Shown piece after piece: positions 57,012-64,000 of a stretch of DNA of 64,000 bases (its first letter is position 1; each line of letters opens with the position of its first letter). The translations under genes and the position numbers were made by a program. Below the pieces are notes generated by a model. It was given only the letters and a program-made list of their open reading frames with translations. It was not told the DNA's origin and did no database searches. The stretch is from Acinetobacter sp. ANC 4862 (GTDB lineage Bacteria; Pseudomonadota; Gammaproteobacteria; Pseudomonadales; Moraxellaceae): the NCBI RefSeq assembly GCF_004336635.1, contig NZ_SJXH01000017.1, forward strand, positions 1 through 64,000. The letters run 5' to 3'.

Positions 57012-57335
57012 ATGGCGGCTTTATCAATTCAGGAACGCAAGCGTTTGCGTCAAATCGGACATGCACTTAACCCGGTGGTTATGCTTGGCGGTCAAGGTTT
57101 GACTGAAAATGTCATCGAAGAAACAAACCGTGCTTTAAATGATCATGAACTGATTAAAGTTAAAATTGCCGGTGAAGATCGCGAAGCACGTGTTGCGGCA
57201 ATTAACGAAATTGCTCAAGTGACTGGCGCTGAAATTGTACAAACGATTGGTAAAATTGCGTTGCTTTATAAAAAAGCTGCAAAACAAAATCCAAAACTTT
57301 CAAACCTTGTACGCCACGCACATTTGTCTAACTAA
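57012..57335 (+). CDS. yhbY: YhbY-family ribosome-associated RNA-binding protein
   Basis: The 107 aa CRM-domain protein begins LSIQERKRLRQIGHALNPVVMLGGQGLTENV, containing the GxxG-type RNA-binding loop of this family, and continues DHELIKVKIAGEDREAR. YhbY associates with pre-50S particles. Its divergence from rlmE is conserved across gammaproteobacteria. Confidence 0.93.
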   Translation: MAALSIQERKRLRQIGHALNPVVMLGGQGLTENVIEETNRALNDHELIKVKIAGEDREARVAAINEIAQVTGAEIVQTIGKIALLYKKAAKQNPKLSNLVRHAHLSN

Positions 57336-57340
57336 GCTGT

Positions 57341-57880
57341 ATGGCCAGTTACGAACTTAACGCTTTTGATCGTCGCTTTCAATCTATCTCCTTAGTGGGC
57401 GCGATTGAACAACAAGGCTCATATGGTTTAAATGTGGGCTATTGGTTACGTGATCCAAATCAACTCATGCAATGGCCTGACTTGATACAAGGTAATCCAC
57501 GTCAAGATTTCTTATGGGAAAATACCTGTTATGAAATTTTTATTGGCGTTCACGGTGAAGATTTTTATCGAGAAATCAATCTCTCCCCTTCACAAGCTTG
57601 GCAGGTCTATCAATTTGAGGAATATCGTTATCCTGAAGATATGCCTCCACAAGCTGCGAATGACATTGAACTCAATCAATTAAAACGCACACATTACGGT
57701 TTGAATGTGAGCCTGGATTTGACCGAGTTTATGTTAAAGCACAAATTACAATGGTCGAATATGTTCTTAGGTTTAAGTGCTGTACTTAAAACCTCGCAAG
57801 GTCATCAATACTATGCGATGCAACACAGCAGTCCTAATGCAGACTTTCACAACAAACGTGACTGGCTACATCAGTTCTAA
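57341..57880 (+). CDS. DOMON-like-domain protein
   Basis: The 179 aa protein starts six bases after yhbY. It has the pattern of bacterial DOMON-like proteins: LWENTCYEIFIGV, FYREINLSPSQAWQVYQFEEYR, and a C-terminal GLSAVLKTSQGHQYYAM strand region. It has no signal peptide and is predicted to be a beta-sandwich, possibly binding a sugar or haem; function is unknown. It is likely translated from the yhbY transcript. Confidence 0.8.
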   Translation: MASYELNAFDRRFQSISLVGAIEQQGSYGLNVGYWLRDPNQLMQWPDLIQGNPRQDFLWENTCYEIFIGVHGEDFYREINLSPSQAWQVYQFEEYRYPEDMPPQAANDIELNQLKRTHYGLNVSLDLTEFMLKHKLQWSNMFLGLSAVLKTSQGHQYYAMQHSSPNADFHNKRDWLHQF

Positions 57881-57904
57881 AACGTAGCACGGATATTCGA
57901 CAAA

Positions 57905-57938
57905 TAAAAAAGTGAGGCATACGACCTCACTTTTTTAT
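57905..57938 (+). terminator. terminator of yhbY operon
   Basis: The hairpin AAAAAGTGAGG/CCTCACTTTTT has A and T tracts on both sides, 25 bases after the stop codon. Confidence 0.88.
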
Positions 57939-58014
57939 ACTCTCAATACTTAGATTGAGGAAATATTGCATATTTCCTGCCCCCTAGTCTGGCAGTTACG
58001 CCTTGAATAATAAA

Positions 58015-58488
58015 TCAGCTTTTTACTGTTGGTTTTTCCTCAGCTTTCTCTGACACTTTTTTCCAGACATCTAAAGTATGTTCTTTTGAACGTTTGAAAG
58101 TTTCAGTTAAATGATCTTTATGCTTAACAGAAATTTGACTGACATCGTCTTTCAATTCTTTACCTAATTTCGATAAATCATCAATCACAGCATTAAATTC
58201 AGATTTCACAAACTCCTTTAATTCAGCTAAATCTTTTTGTGAAAAATTGAGTTGTCTCTTAATGGTGTCAATGCGCTGAAGAATATCCTGTTTCAGATTT
58301 TGCACTTGATCTTGTACATTCGCCTGCAGTTCTTTCGCTTCAGCCTTAACATGTTCAGCCGATTCAGTCACCGCTTCTGTTACTTTTTGCTGTGCCTCTT
58401 TAGATGCTTGTTCCAACTTTTCCGCACCCTCAACAACCACCTCTTTTAAGGCAGGTTTAGCTTTCACTTGTTTTTGTTCTATCGTCAT
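58015..58488 (-). CDS. coiled-coil, phasin- or apolipoprotein-like protein
   Basis: The 157 aa protein is almost entirely charged amphipathic helix, rich in K, E, A and Q (EGAEKLEQASKEAQQKV, ESAEHVKAEAKELQANVQDQ, ELKEFVKSEFNAVIDDL). There are no cysteines, TM or signal. This composition is seen in phasins, LEA-like proteins and apolipoprotein-like repeats; no specific family can be assigned. An AGGAAC site precedes the ATG. It is a single gene in the opposite orientation to carA. Confidence 0.7.
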   Translation of the reverse strand: MTIEQKQVKAKPALKEVVVEGAEKLEQASKEAQQKVTEAVTESAEHVKAEAKELQANVQDQVQNLKQDILQRIDTIKRQLNFSQKDLAELKEFVKSEFNAVIDDLSKLGKELKDDVSQISVKHKDHLTETFKRSKEHTLDVWKKVSEKAEEKPTVKS

Positions 58489-58684
58489 GGCCTTGTTCCT
58501 AGAGTTATTACATGAGAGATACAGACTAGTCGATTCGATAAAATTTAAGTTTTGATTTGTCTGACAATTATTATTTGCTTACATTTTACATACACTATCT
58601 CAAAAACAGACTTTCATTCAAAACACAAGGTATTTATCTTACATATTCGGCATAAATAGAATGGACTTCAAACTACTTCCTCCG

Positions 58685-58774
58685 TATAATGCCGTGTTAA
58701 GTTCAAGCGAGCAGACATAGGGAGGGTAGGTTAAAAAAATAGCCTTCCTTTTTTTTCGTCTTCTCGCTTTTTTA
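58685..58774 (+). promoter_or_regulatory. carA leader: -10 box and nested terminator (attenuator candidate)
   Basis: A consensus TATAAT lies at 58685-58690. The roughly 100 nt leader contains nested stems. The outer stem is AAGCGAG (58705-58711) with CTCGCTT (58763-58769), extended by GAC/GTC, and ends in T6-7. The inner stem GGAGGGT pairs with GCCTTCC (to 58748) and is followed by T8. Both would end transcription before carA, as in attenuation. The -35 is weak (TGGACT). The 58489-58684 part is otherwise empty. Confidence 0.6.
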
Positions 58775-58799
58775 CAGCCTAAATTTCAGGAGCTTTGGT

Positions 58800-59939
58800 T
58801 TGAGCACTCCCGCCATTTTAGCCCTCGCAGATGGAACGATCTTTAAAGGTACGTCTATCGGTGCATCGGGTAGTACGACTGGTGAAGTCGTTTTTAATAC
58901 AGCAATGACTGGCTATCAAGAAATTTTGACTGACCCAAGTTATGCACAGCAACTTGTGACTTTGACTTACCCGCATATTGGTAATACAGGTTGTAATGAT
59001 GAAGACGCTGAGTCAGGTCGAATTCATAAAGTATGGGCCAACGGTTTAATTATCCGTGACCTTCCTTTATTGCATAGCAATTTCCGTGCGAATCAATCTT
59101 TGGGTGAATACCTTCAACAACATAATGTTGTTGCGATTGCCGATATCGATACACGTAAATTGACACGAATTTTACGTGCGAAAGGTGCGCAAAATGGTTG
59201 CATCCTAGCGGGTGACAACATTACAGAAGAAGAGGCTTTAGAAAAAGCACGTGCCTTTGGCGGTCTGAACGGTTTAGACCTGGCGAAAGAATGCTGTGAC
59301 CCAGAAGGTTTTGAATGGACTGAAGGTTCTTGGACACTTGGTCAAGGCTTCTCTCAACCTGAACTTAAATTCCATGTTGTTGCATATGATTACGGTGTCA
59401 AAACCAACATCTTACGTATGCTGACTGATCGCGGATGCAAACTAACTGTAGTTCCAGCTCAAACGCCTGCAGAAAAAGTTCTTGCATTAAATCCGGACGG
59501 TGTGTTCTTGTCGAACGGTCCTGGCGATCCAGCTGCATGTGATTATGCAATTGAAGCTGTAAAAACAATTGTTGAAACAACTGAAATTCCTGTATTTGGT
59601 ATCTGCTTAGGTCACCAAATCCTTGCGCTTGCTTCTGGTGCTAAAACCGTGAAAATGCCTCACGGTCACCACGGTGCAAACCATCCTGTACAAAATCTTG
59701 AAGATGGTACAGTGATGATTACTTCTCAGAACCATGGCTTTGCAGTGGACATTGATACCTTACCTGCAAACCTGAAAGCGACGCACATCTCATTGTTCGA
59801 TCAAACCCTTCAGGGTATGCATCGCACGGATAAACCAGCATTCAGCTTCCAAGGTCACCCTGAAGCGAGTCCTGGTCCACATGACTGTGCCCCTTTGTTC
59901 GATCATTTCATCGAACTTATCGAAGCATCTAAGAAGTAA
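58800..59939 (+). CDS. carA: carbamoyl-phosphate synthase, small (glutaminase) subunit
   Basis: CarA supplies ammonia from glutamine to CarB, for arginine and pyrimidine synthesis. The 379 aa sequence has the class I glutaminase triad: Cys in [15 protein letters not shown] and the C-terminal His/Glu in [13 protein letters not shown], with an N-terminal domain [22 protein letters not shown]. The start is TTG at 58800, supported by AGGAG seven bases upstream and by the family N-terminus ([12 protein letters not shown]). It is preceded by a probable attenuator. Confidence 0.97.
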   Translation: MSTPAILALADGTIFKGTSIGASGSTTGEVVFNTAMTGYQEILTDPSYAQQLVTLTYPHIGNTGCNDEDAESGRIHKVWANGLIIRDLPLLHSNFRANQSLGEYLQQHNVVAIADIDTRKLTRILRAKGAQNGCILAGDNITEEEALEKARAFGGLNGLDLAKECCDPEGFEWTEGSWTLGQGFSQPELKFHVVAYDYGVKTNILRMLTDRGCKLTVVPAQTPAEKVLALNPDGVFLSNGPGDPAACDYAIEAVKTIVETTEIPVFGICLGHQILALASGAKTVKMPHGHHGANHPVQNLEDGTVMITSQNHGFAVDIDTLPANLKATHISLFDQTLQGMHRTDKPAFSFQGHPEASPGPHDCAPLFDHFIELIEASKK

Positions 59940-59953
59940 TTAAGGAAGCGATC

Positions 59954-62900
59954 ATGGCTAAACGTACAGACATTAAAAGCATCTTAATTATTGGTGCGGG
60001 TCCGATTGTGATCGGTCAAGCATGTGAGTTTGACTACTCAGGTGCGCAAGCATGTAAAGCCCTTCGTGAAGAAGGCTACCGTGTCATTTTGGTGAACTCT
60101 AACCCAGCGACCATTATGACCGACCCGGCAATGGCTGATGCAACGTATATCGAACCGATTACTTGGCAGACTGTTGCACAAATCATCGAGAAAGAGCGTC
60201 CAGATGCTGTCCTTCCGACTATGGGTGGTCAAACAGCATTGAACTGTGCGCTTGCACTTGATGAACACGGCATTTTAGAAAAATTTAATGTTGAATTGAT
60301 CGGTGCGAGTAAAGATGCCATTGAAATGGCTGAAGACCGTAAATTGTTTGATGACGCAATGCGTCGTATCGGTCTTGAATGCCCACGTGCTGCTGTTGCA
60401 AGCACCATGGAAGAAGCATTCGAGATTCAGGCAAAACTCGGCTTCCCTTCTATTATTCGTCCATCATTCACCATGGGTGGTTCAGGCGGTGGTATTGCTT
60501 ACAACCGTGATGAATTCATTGAAATCTGTGAACGTGGTTTCGACCTTTCGCCAACCCACCAACTGTTAATCGATGAATCATTGATTGGTTGGAAAGAGTA
60601 CGAGATGGAAGTTGTTCGTGACAAAAACGACAACTGTATCATCGTATGTGCGATCGAAAACTTCGACCCTATGGGTGTTCACACAGGTGACTCAATCACT
60701 GTTGCTCCTGCGCAAACATTGACAGACAAAGAATACCAGTTGATGCGTAATGCTTCGATTGCAGTTCTACGTGAAATTGGTGTGGAAACAGGTGGTTCGA
60801 ACGTTCAATTCGGTATTAACCCGAAAGACGGCCGTATGGTTGTAATCGAGATGAACCCACGTGTATCACGTTCATCTGCACTTGCATCGAAAGCAACAGG
60901 TTTCCCAATTGCACGAATTGCAGCGAAACTGGCTGTGGGTTACACCCTTGATGAATTGAAAAATGACATCACTGGCGGTGCAACACCTGCATCATTCGAA
61001 CCTGCAATCGACTACGTGGTCACTAAGATTCCTCGTTTTAACTTCGAGAAATTCCCACAAGCTGAAGCAATTCTAACCACACAGATGAAATCTGTGGGCG
61101 AAGTCATGGCCATTGGTCGTAACTTCCAGGAATCTATGCAAAAAGCGCTTCGTGGTCTTGAAGTTGGTGCTTCTGGTTTTGATGAAAAAATCGAAGTCGG
61201 TGCTGATGGCGCGAAAGATAAAATCCTTCAAGAACTTAAAGTTCCAGGTCCAGAGCGTATTTGGTATGTGGCTGATGCATTCCGTCACGGCTTCACTTTA
61301 GATGAAGTTTTTACTGCGACCAACATCGACAAATGGTTTCTGATCCAGATCGAAGACATCATTAAAACTGAAGAACAAATCAAAACGCTTGGTTTCGGTG
61401 ATTTGAATGCCGACAACATCCGTTCATTCAAACGCAAAGGTTTATCGGATCTTCGCATTGCACACTTGATGGGTATTTCACAAAAACAATTCCGTAAACA
61501 CCGTTGGAACTTGGGTGTGACCCCGGTTTACAAACGTGTCGATACTTGTGCAGCTGAATTTGAATCAGATACAGCGTACATGTACTCAACTTACGATGAA
61601 GAATGTGAAGCGAACCCTTCAACTCGCGACAAGATCATGGTAATCGGTGGCGGTCCTAACCGTATTGGTCAAGGGATCGAGTTCGATTACTGTTGTGTAC
61701 ACGCGGCACTTGCTATGCGTGAAGACGGTTATGAAACCATCATGGTGAACTGTAACCCTGAAACGGTTTCTACCGACTATGACACATCAGATCGTTTGTA
61801 CTTCGAACCAATTACTTTGGAAGATGTACTTGAAATCGTGCGTATCGAGAAGCCTAAAGGCATTATCGTACAGTACGGTGGTCAAACACCTTTGAAATTG
61901 GCTCGTGCTTTAGAAGAAGCTGGTGCGCCAATTATCGGTACATCTCCAGATGCGATTGACCGTGCAGAAGACCGTGAACGTTTCCAGCAAATGATTCAAC
62001 GCCTGCAACTTCGTCAACCAAGCAACAGCATTGTTAAATCTGCTGAAGAAGGTATGGCTGAAGCGTCTAAAGTGGGCTACCCGCTTGTGGTACGTCCTTC
62101 ATACGTGCTTGGTGGTCGTGCGATGGAAATCGTCTATAACGACGACGAATTGAAACGCTACTTGCGTGATGCAGTTCAAGCCTCTAACGAAGCGCCTGTA
62201 TTGCTCGACCATTTCCTTGATGATGCAACTGAAGTCGATGTTGACTGTGTATCTGACGGTAAAGACGTGGTGATTGGCGGTATCATGCAGCATATTGAAC
62301 AAGCCGGCATTCACTCTGGTGACTCAGCATGTTCTATTCCTCCTTATTCTCTATCTCAAGAGATTCAGGATGAAATGCGTCGTCAAACTGTTGCGATGGC
62401 GAAAGAGCTTGGCGTAATTGGTTTGATGAACGTACAGTTTGCGGTTAAAGGCAACGACGTTTACATTCTGGAAGTGAATCCACGTGCATCACGTACTGTG
62501 CCTTTCGTTTCTAAATGTATCGGTGAGTCTTTGGCGAAAGTGGCTGCACGTTGTATGGCGGGTCAATCTTTAGAATCTCAAGGATTCACCAAAGAGATCA
62601 TCCCGACTCACTTCGCTGTAAAAGAAGCGGTGTTCCCATTTGCGAAATTCCCGGGTGTTGACCCAATTCTTGGACCTGAGATGAAATCTACAGGCGAAGT
62701 TATGGGTGTAGGTACAACTTTTGGTGAAGCATTCTATAAAGCTGTGTTAGGCTCGAATGATCGTTTACCAGGTAAACCAACCGAAGGTGAAGTGAAACAT
62801 GCCTTCTTGTCTGTACGCGAGTCAGATAAACCGCATGTTGCACGTATTGCACAACAACTTGTTGATTACGGTTTCAAACTTGTAGCAACAAGTGGTACGC

Positions 62901-63184
62901 ATAAAGTGATTACTGAAGCGGGTATTGAATGTGAACGTGTGAATAAAGTAACCGAAGGTCGCCCTCATATCGTAGATCGCTTGAAAAATGGTGAGATTCA
63001 CCTCATTATCAATACATCTGAAGGTAAACAAGCTCAGCAGGATTCGTTCTCAATCCGTCGCTCTGCGCTTCAAGGTAAAGTGTATTACACCACAACCTTG
63101 AATGGTGCTGATGCTGTATGCCAAGCTTTAGCAATTAAATTGCCGATGGATGTATACCGCTTGCAAGATTTAACAGTAGGTTAA
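59954..63184 (+). CDS. carB: carbamoyl-phosphate synthase, large subunit
   Basis: CarB makes carbamoyl phosphate from bicarbonate, ammonia and two ATP. The 1076 aa protein has two homologous ATP-grasp halves: [20 protein letters not shown] with [13 protein letters not shown] and [15 protein letters not shown], then [22 protein letters not shown] and [17 protein letters not shown]-terminal allosteric MGS-like domain (about 940-1076) is the site for ornithine and UMP control in relatives. It starts 14 bases after carA with an AAGGAAG site. Confidence 0.98.
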   Translation: MAKRTDIKSILIIGAGPIVIGQACEFDYSGAQACKALREEGYRVILVNSNPATIMTDPAMADATYIEPITWQTVAQIIEKERPDAVLPTMGGQTALNCALALDEHGILEKFNVELIGASKDAIEMAEDRKLFDDAMRRIGLECPRAAVASTMEEAFEIQAKLGFPSIIRPSFTMGGSGGGIAYNRDEFIEICERGFDLSPTHQLLIDESLIGWKEYEMEVVRDKNDNCIIVCAIENFDPMGVHTGDSITVAPAQTLTDKEYQLMRNASIAVLREIGVETGGSNVQFGINPKDGRMVVIEMNPRVSRSSALASKATGFPIARIAAKLAVGYTLDELKNDITGGATPASFEPAIDYVVTKIPRFNFEKFPQAEAILTTQMKSVGEVMAIGRNFQESMQKALRGLEVGASGFDEKIEVGADGAKDKILQELKVPGPERIWYVADAFRHGFTLDEVFTATNIDKWFLIQIEDIIKTEEQIKTLGFGDLNADNIRSFKRKGLSDLRIAHLMGISQKQFRKHRWNLGVTPVYKRVDTCAAEFESDTAYMYSTYDEECEANPSTRDKIMVIGGGPNRIGQGIEFDYCCVHAALAMREDGYETIMVNCNPETVSTDYDTSDRLYFEPITLEDVLEIVRIEKPKGIIVQYGGQTPLKLARALEEAGAPIIGTSPDAIDRAEDRERFQQMIQRLQLRQPSNSIVKSAEEGMAEASKVGYPLVVRPSYVLGGRAMEIVYNDDELKRYLRDAVQASNEAPVLLDHFLDDATEVDVDCVSDGKDVVIGGIMQHIEQAGIHSGDSACSIPPYSLSQEIQDEMRRQTVAMAKELGVIGLMNVQFAVKGNDVYILEVNPRASRTVPFVSKCIGESLAKVAARCMAGQSLESQGFTKEIIPTHFAVKEAVFPFAKFPGVDPILGPEMKSTGEVMGVGTTFGEAFYKAVLGSNDRLPGKPTEGEVKHAFLSVRESDKPHVARIAQQLVDYGFKLVATSGTHKVITEAGIECERVNKVTEGRPHIVDRLKNGEIHLIINTSEGKQAQQDSFSIRRSALQGKVYYTTTLNGADAVCQALAIKLPMDVYRLQDLTVG

Positions 63185-63199
63185 TAAATTACCGATAAG

Positions 63200-63231
63200 T
63201 CCCGTCACCTTATTGGTGGCGGGATTTTTTT
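63200..63231 (+). terminator. terminator of carAB
   Basis: The hairpin CCCGTCACC/GGTGGCGGG with a TTATT loop is followed by T7. greA therefore probably has its own promoter, though read-through is possible. Confidence 0.85.
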
Positions 63232-63274
63232 ATTTATAAACCATTTATTTTTATACTCAATTAGAGGGACAACA

Positions 63275-63751
63275 ATGCAACGTTATCCTATGACTCCCGA
63301 AGGCAAAGAAGCCTTAGAGAAAGAATTACATCAATTAAAAAGTGTTGATCGTCCACGTATTATTGCGGCAATTGCTGAAGCGCGTGAACATGGGGATTTG
63401 AAAGAAAACGCGGAATACCATGCGGCTCGCGAGCAACAAGGTTTCTGTGAAGGCCGTATTCAAGACATCGAAGGTAAACTTGGTGCAATGCAAGTGATTG
63501 ATGTTAAAACACTTGAGCAAAACGGTCGTGTCGTTTTTGGCGTAACAGTAACGATTGAAAACCTGGACACCGAAGAACAAAAGACTTATCAAATTGTAGG
63601 CGACGACGAAGCAGACTTTAAGATCAACAAGATCTCTGTGAACTCTCCTATTGCTCGTGGTCTTTTGGGTAAAAGCGAAGGTGACGAAGTGAAAATCGTA
63701 ACGCCTCAAGGTGAAGTGGAATACGAAATTGTAAAAGTTGCCTATCTTTAG
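63275..63751 (+). CDS. greA: transcription elongation factor GreA
   Basis: GreA restarts arrested RNA polymerase. The 158 aa sequence shows the coiled-coil finger ([43 protein letters not shown] with its acidic tip) and the C-terminal domain ([23 protein letters not shown]). The position downstream of carAB is common in gammaproteobacteria. An AGAGGGA site precedes the ATG. Confidence 0.97.
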   Translation: MQRYPMTPEGKEALEKELHQLKSVDRPRIIAAIAEAREHGDLKENAEYHAAREQQGFCEGRIQDIEGKLGAMQVIDVKTLEQNGRVVFGVTVTIENLDTEEQKTYQIVGDDEADFKINKISVNSPIARGLLGKSEGDEVKIVTPQGEVEYEIVKVAYL

Positions 63752-63772
63752 TTTTAAAGATTGAATACTTTT

Positions 63773-63801
63773 AAAGCCCCTCTCTTGAGGGGTTTTTTAT
63801 T
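63773..63801 (+). terminator. terminator of greA
   Basis: The hairpin AAGCCCCTC/GAGGGGTT with a short TCTT loop is followed by T6. Confidence 0.85.
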
Positions 63802-63858
63802 GCAAAATTTTCGATTTATCTTTAACTTATAAACCAATAATAAAATTGATAATGAAAA

Positions 63859-64000
63859 ATGGATGATCGCGTCATACAAGCTTTTTACTATGCAATAGGT
63901 GGTTTGGTACTTGGTATTGCCATCGCAATAAAGTGGTCATATTTCATAGACACGCATACCAACTCTGCACTTATTATCTTTATCACCACAATTAGCTCTG
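63859..64000 (+). CDS. partial membrane protein gene, cut by the window edge
   Basis: An open frame from ATG at 63859 (MDDRVIQAFYYAIGGLVLG) runs to the last base. A hydrophobic helix (about 8-26) and the start of a second (ALIIFITTIS, from about 37) indicate a membrane protein. Nothing more can be said of its identity. Confidence 0.5.
   Translation, partial: MDDRVIQAFYYAIGGLVLGIAIAIKWSYFIDTHTNSALIIFITTISS

Noticed and set aside
1..64000. CRISPR array, prophage or integron
   Set aside because: No regularly spaced repeats, phage structural genes, integrase of the phage type or cassette sites were seen; the only tyrosine recombinase is XerC.

Overview
The window looks like a chromosomal segment of an Acinetobacter species (Moraxellaceae, Gammaproteobacteria). 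The protein sequences, low-GC codon use, long-form isocitrate lyase, and local gene orders (lptM-lysA-dapF-xerC, rlmE-ftsH-folP opposite yhbY, ahcY followed by metF, carAB-greA) all fit that genus. The species cannot be fixed from this alone. GyrA (1002 aa) appears longer than the roughly 900 aa I recall for A. baumannii, which hints at a non-baumannii species. Nearly everything is core genome. There is no prophage, CRISPR array or resistance island.

Layout. 1-430: the 5' end of an IS5-like transposase gene lies directly beside an amputated membrane-protein gene that resembles the N-terminus of abortive-infection-type proteins. 0.5-6 kb: gyrA, then etfBA, all on the minus strand. 6-8.5 kb: a LysE-type exporter divergent from an Lrp-type regulator, a GNAT acetyltransferase and an unknown protein. 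8.7-13.8 kb (minus): xerC, dapF, lysA, lptM, cycA. 14-17.4 kb (plus): radA, a Tim44-like membrane protein, a candidate small RNA and a Sel1-repeat protein; a C39-like protein follows on the minus strand. 18-28 kb (plus): an SAH riboswitch, ahcY, metF, rsmE, a PAS/GGDEF/EAL protein, maeB and cca. 28.2-33.2 kb (minus): epmA, pdxB, a transporter remnant, gcdH, tRNA-Ser(UGA) and greB. 33.6-38.7 kb: two lytic transglycosylases and htpX on plus, with an SCP2 protein and ttcA on minus. 38.7-43 kb (minus): a frameshifted VOC-family pseudogene, a DUF4112 protein and an RND efflux permease without a partner gene. 43.5-49 kb: dgkA, aceA (minus), a LysR regulator and a CNNM/CorC-type protein. 49-53.1 kb: small uncharacterised genes around tRNA-Leu(UAA), ending in a lipoprotein gene with one in-frame stop. 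53.1-58.5 kb: folP, ftsH and rlmE (minus), yhbY and a DOMON-like protein (plus), and a coiled-coil protein. 58.7-64 kb (plus): carAB behind a likely attenuator, greA, and a cut-off membrane gene.

How the genes work together. ahcY and metF recycle S-adenosylhomocysteine and regenerate methyl groups, and the leader carries an SAH-sensing RNA. lysA and dapF complete meso-diaminopimelate and lysine synthesis. The ETF and glutaryl-CoA dehydrogenase belong to acyl-CoA oxidation. aceA and maeB handle growth on acetate and C4 acids. FtsH, HtpX, RlmE, YhbY, GreA, GreB and RadA are quality-control and housekeeping factors.

I found no convincing wholly new multi-gene system. The items most worth follow-up are regulatory or decay features: the SAH riboswitch, the nested terminator in the carA leader, the maeB terminator that contains the cca ribosome-binding site, a cluster of four DnaA-box-like sites beside AT-rich DNA away from dnaA, an orphan terminator with a C-rich candidate sRNA, and three genes caught in the act of decay.
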